Of a DNA stretch of 7,560 nt, positions 1 to 6,301 are shown in pieces; position 1 is the first letter of the stretch; every line of letters starts with the position of its first letter. Source of the stretch: an uncultured bacterium (lineage in GTDB: Bacteria > Fidelibacterota > Marinisomatia > Marinisomatales > UBA1611). The notes under the pieces are model-generated. The model ran no database searches. It saw only the letters and a program-made list of their open reading frames with translations, and had not been told where the DNA came from. The translations under genes and the position numbers were made by a program. Location: positions 1-7,560 of the forward strand of contig CALKMQ010000064.1 in assembly GCA_938092125.1 (NCBI GenBank), written 5' to 3'.

Positions 1-15
1 ATGAAAAATAGCTAA
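1..15 (+). CDS. Possible last codons of an upstream gene (partial)
   Basis: Frame 1 of the window stays open from the left edge to a TAA at 13-15, and that TAA overlaps the ATG of pgpA by one base (TAATG). This arrangement is common between translationally coupled genes, so these five codons are probably the 3' end of the preceding gene of the cluster. The other two forward frames stop at 2-4 and 9-11. Only four amino acids are visible, so no function can be assigned, and chance is not excluded. Confidence 0.3.
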   Translation: MKNS

Positions 16-467
16 TGAATAAAGTTTCAGAAATAGTATCAACAGTTTTTTATATAGGCAAGTTACCCTTTGCTCCTGGGACTTGGTGTAGTTTTGCGGC
101 TTTTTTAGCATGGTTTTTTCTTCGTTTTTATATTGAAGGAGTATTTATCCTTTATGCGAGTCTAGTATTGTTTTTTATAGGTGTTGCTGTATCTACTATT
201 CATGCTGAAGCTCTTAAAGATGAGGACCCTGCGGAAATTGTTATAGATGAATGGGTTGGTCAATGGATAGCGCTGTGGATGGTACCACATTCTTTTATTT
301 GGGGTTTTGTATCATTTTCCTTTTTTCGAATATTTGATATCTTTAAGCCAGGGCCTATACAAGCAATGGATGATATAAAATCAGGTACAGGTATTATGAT
401 GGATGATGTTATTGCAGGCATTCTTGCACTTCTCGTAACGCAAAGCCTATTTTATTTTATCGGATGA
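15..467 (+). CDS. pgpA: Phosphatidylglycerophosphatase A
   Basis: This inner-membrane enzyme dephosphorylates phosphatidylglycerophosphate to phosphatidylglycerol, the last step of PG synthesis. The 150-residue protein has the family signatures in order: a PGT motif after a short amphipathic N-terminus (residues 21-23), the acidic motif DPAEIVIDEWVGQ at 71-83, FRIFDIFKPGPI at 104-115, and GTGIMMDDVIAG at 124-135. The conserved Asp/Glu residues at 78-79 and 130-131 are the expected Mg2+-binding positions of the family. Hydrophobic stretches near 24-40, 43-60, 80-102 and 131-149 fit a small multi-spanning membrane protein, and the length is normal. The ATG at 15 overlaps an upstream TAA, and the stop codon overlaps the cinA start (ATGA, 464-467), so translation is probably coupled on both sides. 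No strong Shine-Dalgarno sequence precedes the start. Confidence 0.95.
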   Translation: MNKVSEIVSTVFYIGKLPFAPGTWCSFAAFLAWFFLRFYIEGVFILYASLVLFFIGVAVSTIHAEALKDEDPAEIVIDEWVGQWIALWMVPHSFIWGFVSFSFFRIFDIFKPGPIQAMDDIKSGTGIMMDDVIAGILALLVTQSLFYFIG

Positions 468-1675
468 GGGTCGCAATATTAACGATTGGAAATGAGCTCT
501 TATCTGGAAAAACGGTAAACACAAATGCAAGTTGGATAAGCAATATCCTTAGTTTAGAGGGTGCCAGCATTAATCGTCATTTAACTATTCCTGATGAAAA
601 AGAAGCTATAATGGATGGCTTAGATTTATTATTTAAATCAAAAATAGATTTAATAGTTTGCACGGGGGGTCTTGGACCAACTGATGATGACATTACAAGA
701 GGAGTAGTATTTGACTATTTTGGAAGTGAGGAAGTCTTTGATGATACCTATTGGAATTATTTAACAGATAAATTTTTAAATGCAGGATATCAATTGTTTG
801 AAAGTAGCAAATCACAAGCTATTATTCCTAATAATGGAGATATCATTCCAAATGATTCAGGTTCTGCAAGAGGACTTGTTTATAAAAAAAATAATACAAC
901 ACTAATGGTACTGCCAGGTGTTCCAATGGAAATGAAAGGTATGGTAACTAATTCAATAATTCCATGGGTTAAAAACAAAATAGTTTCAAAAATATATTCT
1001 TTTAATTTTCGAACAACAGGAGTTCCAGAATCCGTTTTATTTGAAAAGGTAAAAAAAATTGATTTTAATTCCGAAGATATAAATGTTGGATATTATCCTT
1101 CTCTATATGGTGTTGATGTACGAATCTCACATACCGATAAAAAATCACTAGATGGATTTAGAATTTTAGTCGCTAAATCTATAAATAAATACATTTATAC
1201 GGTTGGAAATGAAAGTATAGAAGGTGTTTTAGTAAATAAATTTTTAAATCAAAGTCTTACAATATCTACCGCAGAATCATGCACAGGAGGTCTTATTGGT
1301 AATAGATTAACAAACGTTCCCGGTAGTTCAGAAATTTATTATGGTGGATTAATTACATATAGTAATCAATCAAAAATAAATGATTTAGACATTTCGGCTA
1401 AAAGTATCGATGATTTTGGCGCTGTAAGTCAAGAAGTAGCATTAGAAATGGCAAAGAACATAAGAACTAAATTTAAAACAGATATCGGGGTTTCAGTAAC
1501 GGGGATCGCTGGTCCTGGAGGTGGAACAGATTTAAAGCCTGTTGGATTAGTCTATGTAGGTTATTGCGATATAAATATATTAAAAGTGAAAAAATTTAAT
1601 TTTACTTCTAATAGAGAATCAAATAAGATTCGTACTAGTCAAGCAGTGTTTAATTTTATTTTGAGTATGATTTAA
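464..1675 (+). CDS. cinA: CinA: nicotinamide-nucleotide amidase / ADP-ribose pyrophosphatase family protein
   Basis: This is a full-length two-domain CinA of 403 residues. Residues 1 to about 170 form the MoeA/MogA-like (COG1058) domain, with TGGLGPTDDDITR at 67-79 and LPGVPMEM at 150-157. In studied homologues this half hydrolyses ADP-ribose or similar dinucleotides. A linker leads to the C-terminal amidase (PncC) domain, about 250-400, with AESCTGG at 270-276, the VPGSSEIYYGG block at 285-295 and VTGIAGPGGGT at 345-355. This half deamidates nicotinamide mononucleotide in pyridine-nucleotide salvage. All visible signature residues of both halves are present, so both activities may be retained, although that is inferred. 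The ATG lies within the pgpA stop (4-nt overlap), and thpR follows 3 nt after the stop. The name comes from competence induction of the cinA-recA operon in Gram-positive bacteria; nothing here indicates competence itself. Confidence 0.95.
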   Translation: MRVAILTIGNELLSGKTVNTNASWISNILSLEGASINRHLTIPDEKEAIMDGLDLLFKSKIDLIVCTGGLGPTDDDITRGVVFDYFGSEEVFDDTYWNYLTDKFLNAGYQLFESSKSQAIIPNNGDIIPNDSGSARGLVYKKNNTTLMVLPGVPMEMKGMVTNSIIPWVKNKIVSKIYSFNFRTTGVPESVLFEKVKKIDFNSEDINVGYYPSLYGVDVRISHTDKKSLDGFRILVAKSINKYIYTVGNESIEGVLVNKFLNQSLTISTAESCTGGLIGNRLTNVPGSSEIYYGGLITYSNQSKINDLDISAKSIDDFGAVSQEVALEMAKNIRTKFKTDIGVSVTGIAGPGGGTDLKPVGLVYVGYCDINILKVKKFNFTSNRESNKIRTSQAVFNFILSMI

Positions 1676-1678
1676 TAT

Positions 1679-2254
1679 ATGGAAAAAAAACTCCTTCGAA
1701 CATTTTTATCGATACCTTTGCCTCATGTTGTTAAGAGTGTAAAACAAATGCTTACATCTACTTTTGATACTGATAGAATAAAAATACGTTGGGTAAAACA
1801 TAATAATTTGCATCTTACTTTACACTTTTTAGGTTTTACTCCCGAAGACGACATCCCAATGATTGAAAAAGAAATTGCAGATGTTATTAGTAATTTTAAA
1901 CCTTTTGATTTAACAATTTCACGGACAGGGTGTTTCCCTGATAGTTTAAAGCCATCAGTTTTGTATCTAGGAATAGAAAATAATTTGAAATCCCTTAATG
2001 ATTTAGTCAATAAACTGTCATTAAAAATGAATGCTCTTGGTTATAAGCAAAGAGATGAAAACTACACTCCTCATGTTACAATAGGCAAAATTAATTATCC
2101 TCAAAAATTCAAACCAGATCCTTCGATCTTTTTAAATTCTAGTTATGATGATATAGAATTTTCAGTTGATAAAGTTCAGTTGTTAAGTAGTGAGGTTTTA
2201 TCTGAGGGTGTTGTTTACAACATATTAAATACTTTTTCACTTTCAAAAAATTAA
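1679..2254 (+). CDS. thpR: RNA 2',3'-cyclic phosphodiesterase (2H phosphoesterase, LigT-like)
   Basis: The 191-residue protein belongs to the 2H phosphoesterase superfamily. It carries the two catalytic HxT motifs at the expected spacing: HLT at 45-47, inside LHLTLHFLG, and HVT at 132-134, inside PHVTIGK. The N-terminal RTFLSIPLP (7-15) matches the usual opening beta strand. Family members hydrolyse 2',3'-cyclic phosphate RNA ends to 2'-phosphates, and the E. coli enzyme was first known as a 2'-5' RNA ligase. The physiological substrate is uncertain even in model bacteria. The gene starts 3 nt after cinA and ends 18 nt before recA, so it is almost certainly in the same transcript. No good Shine-Dalgarno sequence is visible, so translation may depend on coupling with cinA. 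Confidence 0.9.
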   Translation: MEKKLLRTFLSIPLPHVVKSVKQMLTSTFDTDRIKIRWVKHNNLHLTLHFLGFTPEDDIPMIEKEIADVISNFKPFDLTISRTGCFPDSLKPSVLYLGIENNLKSLNDLVNKLSLKMNALGYKQRDENYTPHVTIGKINYPQKFKPDPSIFLNSSYDDIEFSVDKVQLLSSEVLSEGVVYNILNTFSLSKN

Positions 2255-2272
2255 TTAAAAAGGAATTATCTA

Positions 2273-3286
2273 ATGTCAACAGATTCAAAAAAAGAAAAAG
2301 CTCTAGATTTAGCTATTAATCAAATCGACCGCCAATTTGGAAAAGGCGCTATAATGAAAATGGGTGGTGATCACATTAGTATTAGTGATAATGTAATATC
2401 AACTGGCTGTTTATCGTTAGATGCTGCACTAGGTGTAGGAGGAGTACCAAGAGGAAGGATCATTGAAATATTTGGTCCCGAGTCATCAGGGAAAACTACC
2501 CTAACATTGCATGTAGTTGCGGAAGCTCAAAAAGCAGGAGGTTATGCAGCTTTTATTGATGCTGAGCATGCAATGGACCCCGAATATGCAAAGAATCTAG
2601 GCGTTAATCTAGATGAACTACTTGTGTCTCAACCAGACTCTGGTGAACAATCTCTTGAAATTACAGAAACTCTTGTAAGAAGTGGTGCACTTGATGTTAT
2701 TGTAGTTGATTCTGTAGCTGCATTGGTGCCAAGAGCTGAGCTTGAAGGAGAAATGGGAGACTCTCATATGGGCTTACAAGCTAGATTAATGTCTCAAGCA
2801 TTAAGAAAACTAACAGGAACGGTAAATAAATCAAACACCACTGTAATTTTTGTAAATCAAATTAGAGAAAAAATTGGAGTTATGTTTGGCAATCCTGAAA
2901 CCACGCCTGGAGGTAGAGCGCTTAAATTCTATTCATCTGTCAGGATGGATATAAGAAGAATTACCAGTTTAAAAGATGGTACAAACATGGTTGGTAATCG
3001 TACAAGGGTAAAAGTTGTAAAAAATAAAGTTGCACCACCATTTAAAATGACAGAGTTCGATATTATGTATGGCAAAGGTATATCAAAAGAAGGTGATATC
3101 ATTGATCTGGCAATTCAAGGAGAGATTGTTGAAAAAATGGGTGCATGGTTTTCGTACGGGGATATGAAAATTGGACAAGGTAAAGAAAATTCTAAAAAGT
3201 ACCTATTAGATAATCCTGATATATATAAAGAAATAATTGAAAAGGTTAAATCTTTTATGGGTATCAATGAAGACGAAAAAAAATAA
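2273..3286 (+). CDS. recA: Recombinase A
   Basis: RecA forms ATP-dependent filaments on single-stranded DNA, pairs homologous strands and stimulates LexA-type autocleavage. This 337-residue protein is complete. The Walker A motif GPESSGKT is at 68-75, the catalytic Glu is in AEHA at 97-100, and Walker B VIVVD is at 142-146. DNA-binding loop L1 lies near 158-167 (EGEMGDSHMG) and loop L2 near 195-214 (NQIREKIGV through TPGG). The C-terminal domain is present, but the acidic tail is short (INEDEKK), with fewer acidic residues than in E. coli RecA (353 aa). An AAAAGGA Shine-Dalgarno sequence about 8 nt upstream of the ATG is the best in the cluster and fits higher expression than its neighbours. 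I saw no LexA-box-like palindrome in the 18-nt gap before it. Its stop lies inside the start region of recX. Confidence 0.98.
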   Translation: MSTDSKKEKALDLAINQIDRQFGKGAIMKMGGDHISISDNVISTGCLSLDAALGVGGVPRGRIIEIFGPESSGKTTLTLHVVAEAQKAGGYAAFIDAEHAMDPEYAKNLGVNLDELLVSQPDSGEQSLEITETLVRSGALDVIVVDSVAALVPRAELEGEMGDSHMGLQARLMSQALRKLTGTVNKSNTTVIFVNQIREKIGVMFGNPETTPGGRALKFYSSVRMDIRRITSLKDGTNMVGNRTRVKVVKNKVAPPFKMTEFDIMYGKGISKEGDIIDLAIQGEIVEKMGAWFSYGDMKIGQGKENSKKYLLDNPDIYKEIIEKVKSFMGINEDEKK

Positions 3287-3902
3287 AATACTATCGGTAA
3301 CTCCAAAAAAAAATAAAAAAGAATTATTTGTTGTAGAATTTGTTGATGGCTCAATTTATGAACTTTCAAAAGATATCGTTATTTCAGAATCAATTTATGC
3401 TGGTGGTATAATAAGTAGCATTGATTTTGATCAAGTTTTAGAAAAACACGCGTATCATCAAGCCCAGAGCGCTGGACTTAATTTACTTAGTTATCGTATG
3501 CGCAGTAAAAAAGAGCTATGTACGAAGCTTGTCAATAAAAATGTTGATAAAACAATTATTGCTAAAGTAATCACAAAGTTTGAAAATGAAGGTTGGATAG
3601 ATGACTTTCAATTTGGTATTGCATTTTCAAAAGACCAAATAAGGAGAAATTCTATTGGCCCTATTGCTTTGAAGTATAAACTTAAAGAATACATAGATTC
3701 TGATGACGTAATTAAAAGTGTTATGGAAAAAGTGTATAAAGAGTTTAGTCAGGATGATATAATCTTAAGTGTATTAAAAAAATACAATCCTGATAAAATT
3801 AGTTCTGACAATAATTTAAGACAGAAGATAATTAATAAGTTAAAGCGTAAAGGTCATTATTGGCAGGATATTAATGAAACGATTAATCAATATCTTGATT
3901 GA
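3267..3902 (+). CDS. recX: Regulatory protein RecX
   Basis: RecX binds RecA filaments and usually limits their growth. The 211-residue product has a lysine-rich, beta-rich N-terminal extension (about 8-50) found in FCB and clostridial RecX proteins, followed by the three-helix RecX repeats. The first repeat has LLSYRMRSKKELCTKL (73-88). The second has WIDDFQFGIAF with IRRNSIGP (110-132). The last has RKGHYWQDINETINQYL at 194-210. I chose the ATG at 3267, which overlaps the recA end by 20 nt. A TTG at 3237 would add ten residues, but that extension lies wholly inside recA and looks nothing like a conserved RecX N-terminus. A short GGG just upstream is only a weak ribosome binding site, so coupling to recA translation is likely. 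The protein is longer than E. coli RecX (166 aa), which is usual for this subtype. Confidence 0.9.
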   Translation: MKTKKNKILSVTPKKNKKELFVVEFVDGSIYELSKDIVISESIYAGGIISSIDFDQVLEKHAYHQAQSAGLNLLSYRMRSKKELCTKLVNKNVDKTIIAKVITKFENEGWIDDFQFGIAFSKDQIRRNSIGPIALKYKLKEYIDSDDVIKSVMEKVYKEFSQDDIILSVLKKYNPDKISSDNNLRQKIINKLKRKGHYWQDINETINQYLD

Positions 3903-4095
3903 ACCTGTTAGTAGGGTCTTGAAAAATAAACAGTACTTAAAGTATTGGATTATGTAGGATGTAATTCTCTGTTAGTTTTTTTCAGAAGTGCTTTAAAAAT
4001 GTTATTTTAAATAAAACCATGTATAATGTATTTTATATCATAGGCTAAATAAGTGCTAATATTGCTATATTTAAAGATAATTATAAATCACAGAT

Positions 4096-4150
4096 AAAAA
4101 AATTGGGGCAAACTTCACAATGACCTCGGAACATAGTGAACGTTTACCCC
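4096..4150 (-). terminator. Intrinsic (Rho-independent) terminator, - strand
   Basis: Read on the - strand, GGGGUAAAC then GUUCAC pairs with GUGAA then GUUUGCCCC. This gives about 14 pairs with one bulged base (4141) and one G-U pair (4146 with 4109). The stem is followed by AA and seven U residues (A7 on the + strand at 4096-4102). The 17-nt loop is larger than usual for a terminator. The + strand version has a C-A mismatch at the G-U position and no U-tract, so the - orientation is favoured. It could end a separate small RNA, the tRNA-Leu transcript, or both. Confidence 0.6.
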
Positions 4151-4190
4151 TTCCACATACCAAAGGTACCAAACCAGCACCTTTATATAA
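4096..4190 (-). ncRNA. Candidate small RNA of unknown family
   Basis: This GC-richer island in AT-rich DNA folds into two hairpins when read on the - strand. The first (about 4162-4184) pairs AAAGGU with ACCUUU and extends inward through GCUG/UGGU using G-U pairs. The second (4105-4150) is the long terminator stem. Both stems gain G-U pairs on the - strand where the + strand would have C-A or other mismatches, which points to - strand transcription. A TTGACT/TATATT promoter-like pair lies just upstream. The predicted RNA is about 95 nt. It does not match my memory of SRP RNA, 6S RNA, tmRNA or RNase P: the SRP GGAA-loop region and the single long 6S-type hairpin are both absent. It may be a free-standing small RNA, or the 3' part of a longer transcript from the tRNA-Leu promoter. 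The ends are approximate. Confidence 0.5.
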
Positions 4191-4194
4191 CGAA

Positions 4195-4221
4195 AATATA
4201 TTATAATAGTTTATTAGTCAA
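4195..4221 (-). promoter_or_regulatory. Possible promoter for the small RNA candidate
   Basis: On the - strand, TTGACT (4216-4221) is followed after 15 nt by TATATT (4195-4200). A perfect TATAAT also occurs at 4200-4205, but it is only 10 nt from TTGACT. Either -10 box would place the start near 4187-4193, just before the first hairpin. The spacing is short of the ideal 17 nt and the region is AT-rich, so such matches arise easily by chance. Confidence 0.35.
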
Positions 4222-4265
4222 GGGAAAGTTTAAATAAATTTTTAAGCTATAGTTTTACTTTGATG

Positions 4266-4349
4266 TACCGAGGGAGGGACTCGAACCCCCACGGGCTTGC
4301 ACCCACCAGATTTTGAGTCAGGCGCGTCTACCAATTCCGCCACCCCGGC
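4266..4349 (-). tRNA. tRNA-Leu, anticodon CAA
   Basis: The - strand folds as an 84-nt class II tRNA. The acceptor is GCCGGGG paired with CCCTCGGT-type 3' bases (G1-U72 and one internal G-U), with discriminator A at 4266. The D stem is GCG/CGC. The anticodon loop CTCAAAA has CAA at 4313-4315, which reads UUG. The long variable arm is GGGT-GCAA-GCCC, and the T arm has a TTCGAGT loop. The long variable arm and the CAA anticodon identify it as leucine. CCA is not encoded. One oddity is a U-U opposition at the middle pair (29-41) of the anticodon stem, from A at 4308 and A at 4320 on the + strand. Confidence 0.95.
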
Positions 4350-4374
4350 ATTGTACTCTCAAAATATAGCAAAA

Positions 4375-4402
4375 ATTATTCTATAATTTAGCTATGTGTC
4401 AA
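4375..4402 (-). promoter_or_regulatory. Promoter of tRNA-Leu
   Basis: On the - strand, a perfect -35 box TTGACA (4397-4402) is followed after 16 nt by AATAAT (4375-4380), which matches five of six bases of the -10 consensus. Transcription would start near 4366-4369, giving a leader of roughly 20 nt before the tRNA. The distance and orientation fit a sigma-70-type promoter for the tRNA. Confidence 0.65.
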
Positions 4403-4516
4403 GGTATTGGTTTGATTGTTATGAAAATATTTAGAATTTATTTTTATAATATATAATATCAATGTTATTGACTAATTTGTGTTAATTCTTAGTAACTAAA
4501 ATAAAGGAGTAAGCAT

Positions 4517-6295
4517 ATGAGCTACACGCCTAGTTTTTTGATTGATAACAAAACTAAATATCCTAAGGAACCTGCATTATCCGTTAAAGTTAATGGTGAA
4601 TGGGAAACCATGAACTGGGCTGAATATTATAGTTACGTAATTAAAATATCTAAGTCTTTAATTGCTCTTAATCTTGAAGTCGGAGAAAAAGGTGCAATTT
4701 ATAGTTACAACAGAAAAGAGTGGTTTGGCTGCTATAGCGCGATGCAGTATTTAAATTGTGTCTCTGTGGCTGTTTATCATACCTCATCCTCTTCAGAAGT
4801 TGAATGGATTGTTGGAAATTCAGATTCTAAAATTGTATTTGTCGGACACAATCCAAATGACAACGACGAACAGGATAAAATGCCAATCAATCGATTGCTT
4901 GCTATACTTGAAAAACTTGACACTGTTGAAGTCGTCGTCTTAATGGGTGCGGATGTTAAAGCGCAAAATAATAGTAAGATAATAAATTGGGAAGAATTTA
5001 TAAAAAAAAGTGATGATATTTCTGATACTCAGGTTGAAGACAGACTGAAAAGTATTGATGCCAACGATACCTCTTCTTTGATTTATACATCGGGCACAAC
5101 TGGTAACCCAAAGGGTGTTGAATTAACTCATAATAATTTCAAAGTTGAACTTGATTCGGTTGGTCATGTTTTAAAATTTAATCAGGGAGATAGATATGTC
5201 TCCTGGTTGCCTCTAGCTCATGTTTTTGGTCAACTAGTTGACAATCATTATTGGGTAAGGCGTGCTTTGCATATGTCAATTGTAGATAGCCCTTTAAATA
5301 CCATTGATTATGCCAAAGAAGTTCAGCCTCATCTATTTATAAGCGTACCTCGTATATACGAGAAAGTTTATTCCAATTTAAAAGCAGCTATAAAAATGAA
5401 GCCGGTTTTAAAAATTGGTTTAAAAATACCAGTTCTTTCATCAGTTTTTAAGAAGAAATTGAGAGAAGCTGCTGGTTTTGGTAGCAACAGGTTCTCAATA
5501 TCGGGAGCTGCACCAATAAACCCTGAAATCTTAGAATTTTTTCATTTCTTAGGTATTCCGATTTATGAAGGTTATGGTATGACGGAAAATACAGCTGGTA
5601 TTTCTATAAATTACCCAGGCAATAATAGAATTGGCTCTGTTGGTAAATGTATGCCTTACTTTGATCTTAAGATTGCTCATGATGGTGAAGTTTTAATCAA
5701 AGGCGAAAATGTAATGAAAAGTTATTACAAAAATTCTGACGCAACAGAAAAAACAATTATTGACCAATGGCTATATACTGGTGATGTTGGGAAAATTGAT
5801 TCTGATGGTTTTTTGTTTATTACTGGAAGAAAAAAAGAAATCTATGTTAGTTCTAGTGGGAAAAATATTGCTCCTTTAGTGATAGAAGAGTGTATGAAGT
5901 CTATTCCAATTGTTTCTCAATGCTTTTTAATTGGAGATAATAGAAAGTATTGTTCTGCATTAATAACGCTCGATATGAGCGTAATATTAAGAGACAATAT
6001 GGGTATTGATCCAAACAATATTCCAAAAGACCCAACAAAACAAAACAAATTGATTGTTGAGAACGGGAAAAAACTTTCAGATTACACAAATAACAAAGAT
6101 GTTTATGATAATATTCAACATGAAATTGAGAAGCTTAATCAGAAATTTTCCAGTCCTGAACAAATTAAAAAGTTCTCAATCCTTCCAAGAGATTTTTCCA
6201 TTGATGATGGCGAATTAACTCCAACTTTAAAAATTAGAAGAAAGCAAATCAATGAAAACTGGCTAGAAACAATAGAATCGCTTTATGAAGAATAA
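4517..6295 (+). CDS. Long-chain acyl-CoA synthetase (AMP-forming)
   Basis: This ANL-superfamily enzyme activates a free fatty acid with ATP and CoA to give acyl-CoA, AMP and pyrophosphate. The 592-residue protein carries every core motif: the P-loop YTSGTTGNPKG at 190-200, the linker-side GYGMTEN at 352-358, and YTGD at 420-423. GRKKEIYVSSSGKNIAP follows at 437-453, and the catalytic lysine of the C-terminal domain is in LTPTLKIRR (Lys572). The length, and an insertion before the C-terminal lysine (about 490-550), match the FAA1-type long-chain group rather than acetyl-CoA synthetases. Chain-length preference cannot be read from the sequence, so I give no gene symbol. AAAGGAG (4503-4509) lies 7 nt before the ATG and fixes the start. 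gpsA follows after only 6 nt, suggesting one transcript for fatty-acid activation and glycerolipid backbone supply. No signal peptide is visible; the protein is probably cytosolic or peripheral to the membrane. Confidence 0.93.
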   Translation: MSYTPSFLIDNKTKYPKEPALSVKVNGEWETMNWAEYYSYVIKISKSLIALNLEVGEKGAIYSYNRKEWFGCYSAMQYLNCVSVAVYHTSSSSEVEWIVGNSDSKIVFVGHNPNDNDEQDKMPINRLLAILEKLDTVEVVVLMGADVKAQNNSKIINWEEFIKKSDDISDTQVEDRLKSIDANDTSSLIYTSGTTGNPKGVELTHNNFKVELDSVGHVLKFNQGDRYVSWLPLAHVFGQLVDNHYWVRRALHMSIVDSPLNTIDYAKEVQPHLFISVPRIYEKVYSNLKAAIKMKPVLKIGLKIPVLSSVFKKKLREAAGFGSNRFSISGAAPINPEILEFFHFLGIPIYEGYGMTENTAGISINYPGNNRIGSVGKCMPYFDLKIAHDGEVLIKGENVMKSYYKNSDATEKTIIDQWLYTGDVGKIDSDGFLFITGRKKEIYVSSSGKNIAPLVIEECMKSIPIVSQCFLIGDNRKYCSALITLDMSVILRDNMGIDPNNIPKDPTKQNKLIVENGKKLSDYTNNKDVYDNIQHEIEKLNQKFSSPEQIKKFSILPRDFSIDDGELTPTLKIRRKQINENWLETIESLYEE

Positions 6296-6301
6296 AGTTA
6301 A

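Larger units (their letters stand above)
3903..4516. other. 614-nt stretch with no convincing protein gene; holds two - strand RNA features
   Basis: This is the only long gap in the window. From 3903 to about 4095 it is very AT-rich and shows no gene and no strong hairpin; a T7 run at 3976-3982 follows only a weak distant AACAG/CTGTT pairing, so the recX terminator is unclear. A CTGTTAGT octamer occurs twice (3905-3912 and 3969-3976), with no evident meaning. From 4096 to 4190 there is a GC-richer, structured island, and tRNA-Leu occupies 4266-4349, both read on the - strand. From 4350 to 4516 lie the tRNA promoter and, on the + strand, TATAAT-like sequences at 4445-4450 and 4452-4457 that might serve the acyl-CoA synthetase gene, though no matching -35 box is evident. 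Confidence 0.7.

Noticed and set aside
1723..2010. 95-codon - strand frame inside thpR
   Set aside because: It lies fully opposite a gene with both catalytic HxT motifs, has no ribosome binding site and resembles no known family; an antisense shadow.
3905..3976. Repeated CTGTTAGT octamer after recX
   Set aside because: Only two copies 64 nt apart with no symmetry or array; expected occasionally in AT-rich DNA.
3931..3982. Possible recX terminator before a T7 run
   Set aside because: Only a five-base AACAG/CTGTT pairing across about 35 nt and a tiny inner hairpin; too weak to call.
4081..4134. 17-codon - strand frame with a CxxC-like pair (CEVC) in the terminator region
   Set aside because: It has no ribosome binding site, a stop four codons upstream in frame, and runs through the terminator stem and U-tract; chance is the simpler explanation.
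4096..4190. The structured island as SRP (4.5S) RNA or 6S RNA
   Set aside because: The conserved SRP loop region around GGAA with its flanking GCAG is absent, the two hairpins do not form one long rod, and the length is far too short for 6S RNA.
4445..4473. TATAAT-like and TTGACT sequences upstream of the acyl-CoA synthetase gene as a promoter
   Set aside because: No -35/-10 pair has acceptable spacing; TTGACT at 4468-4473 lies downstream of both TATAAT sites and has no -10 box after it.
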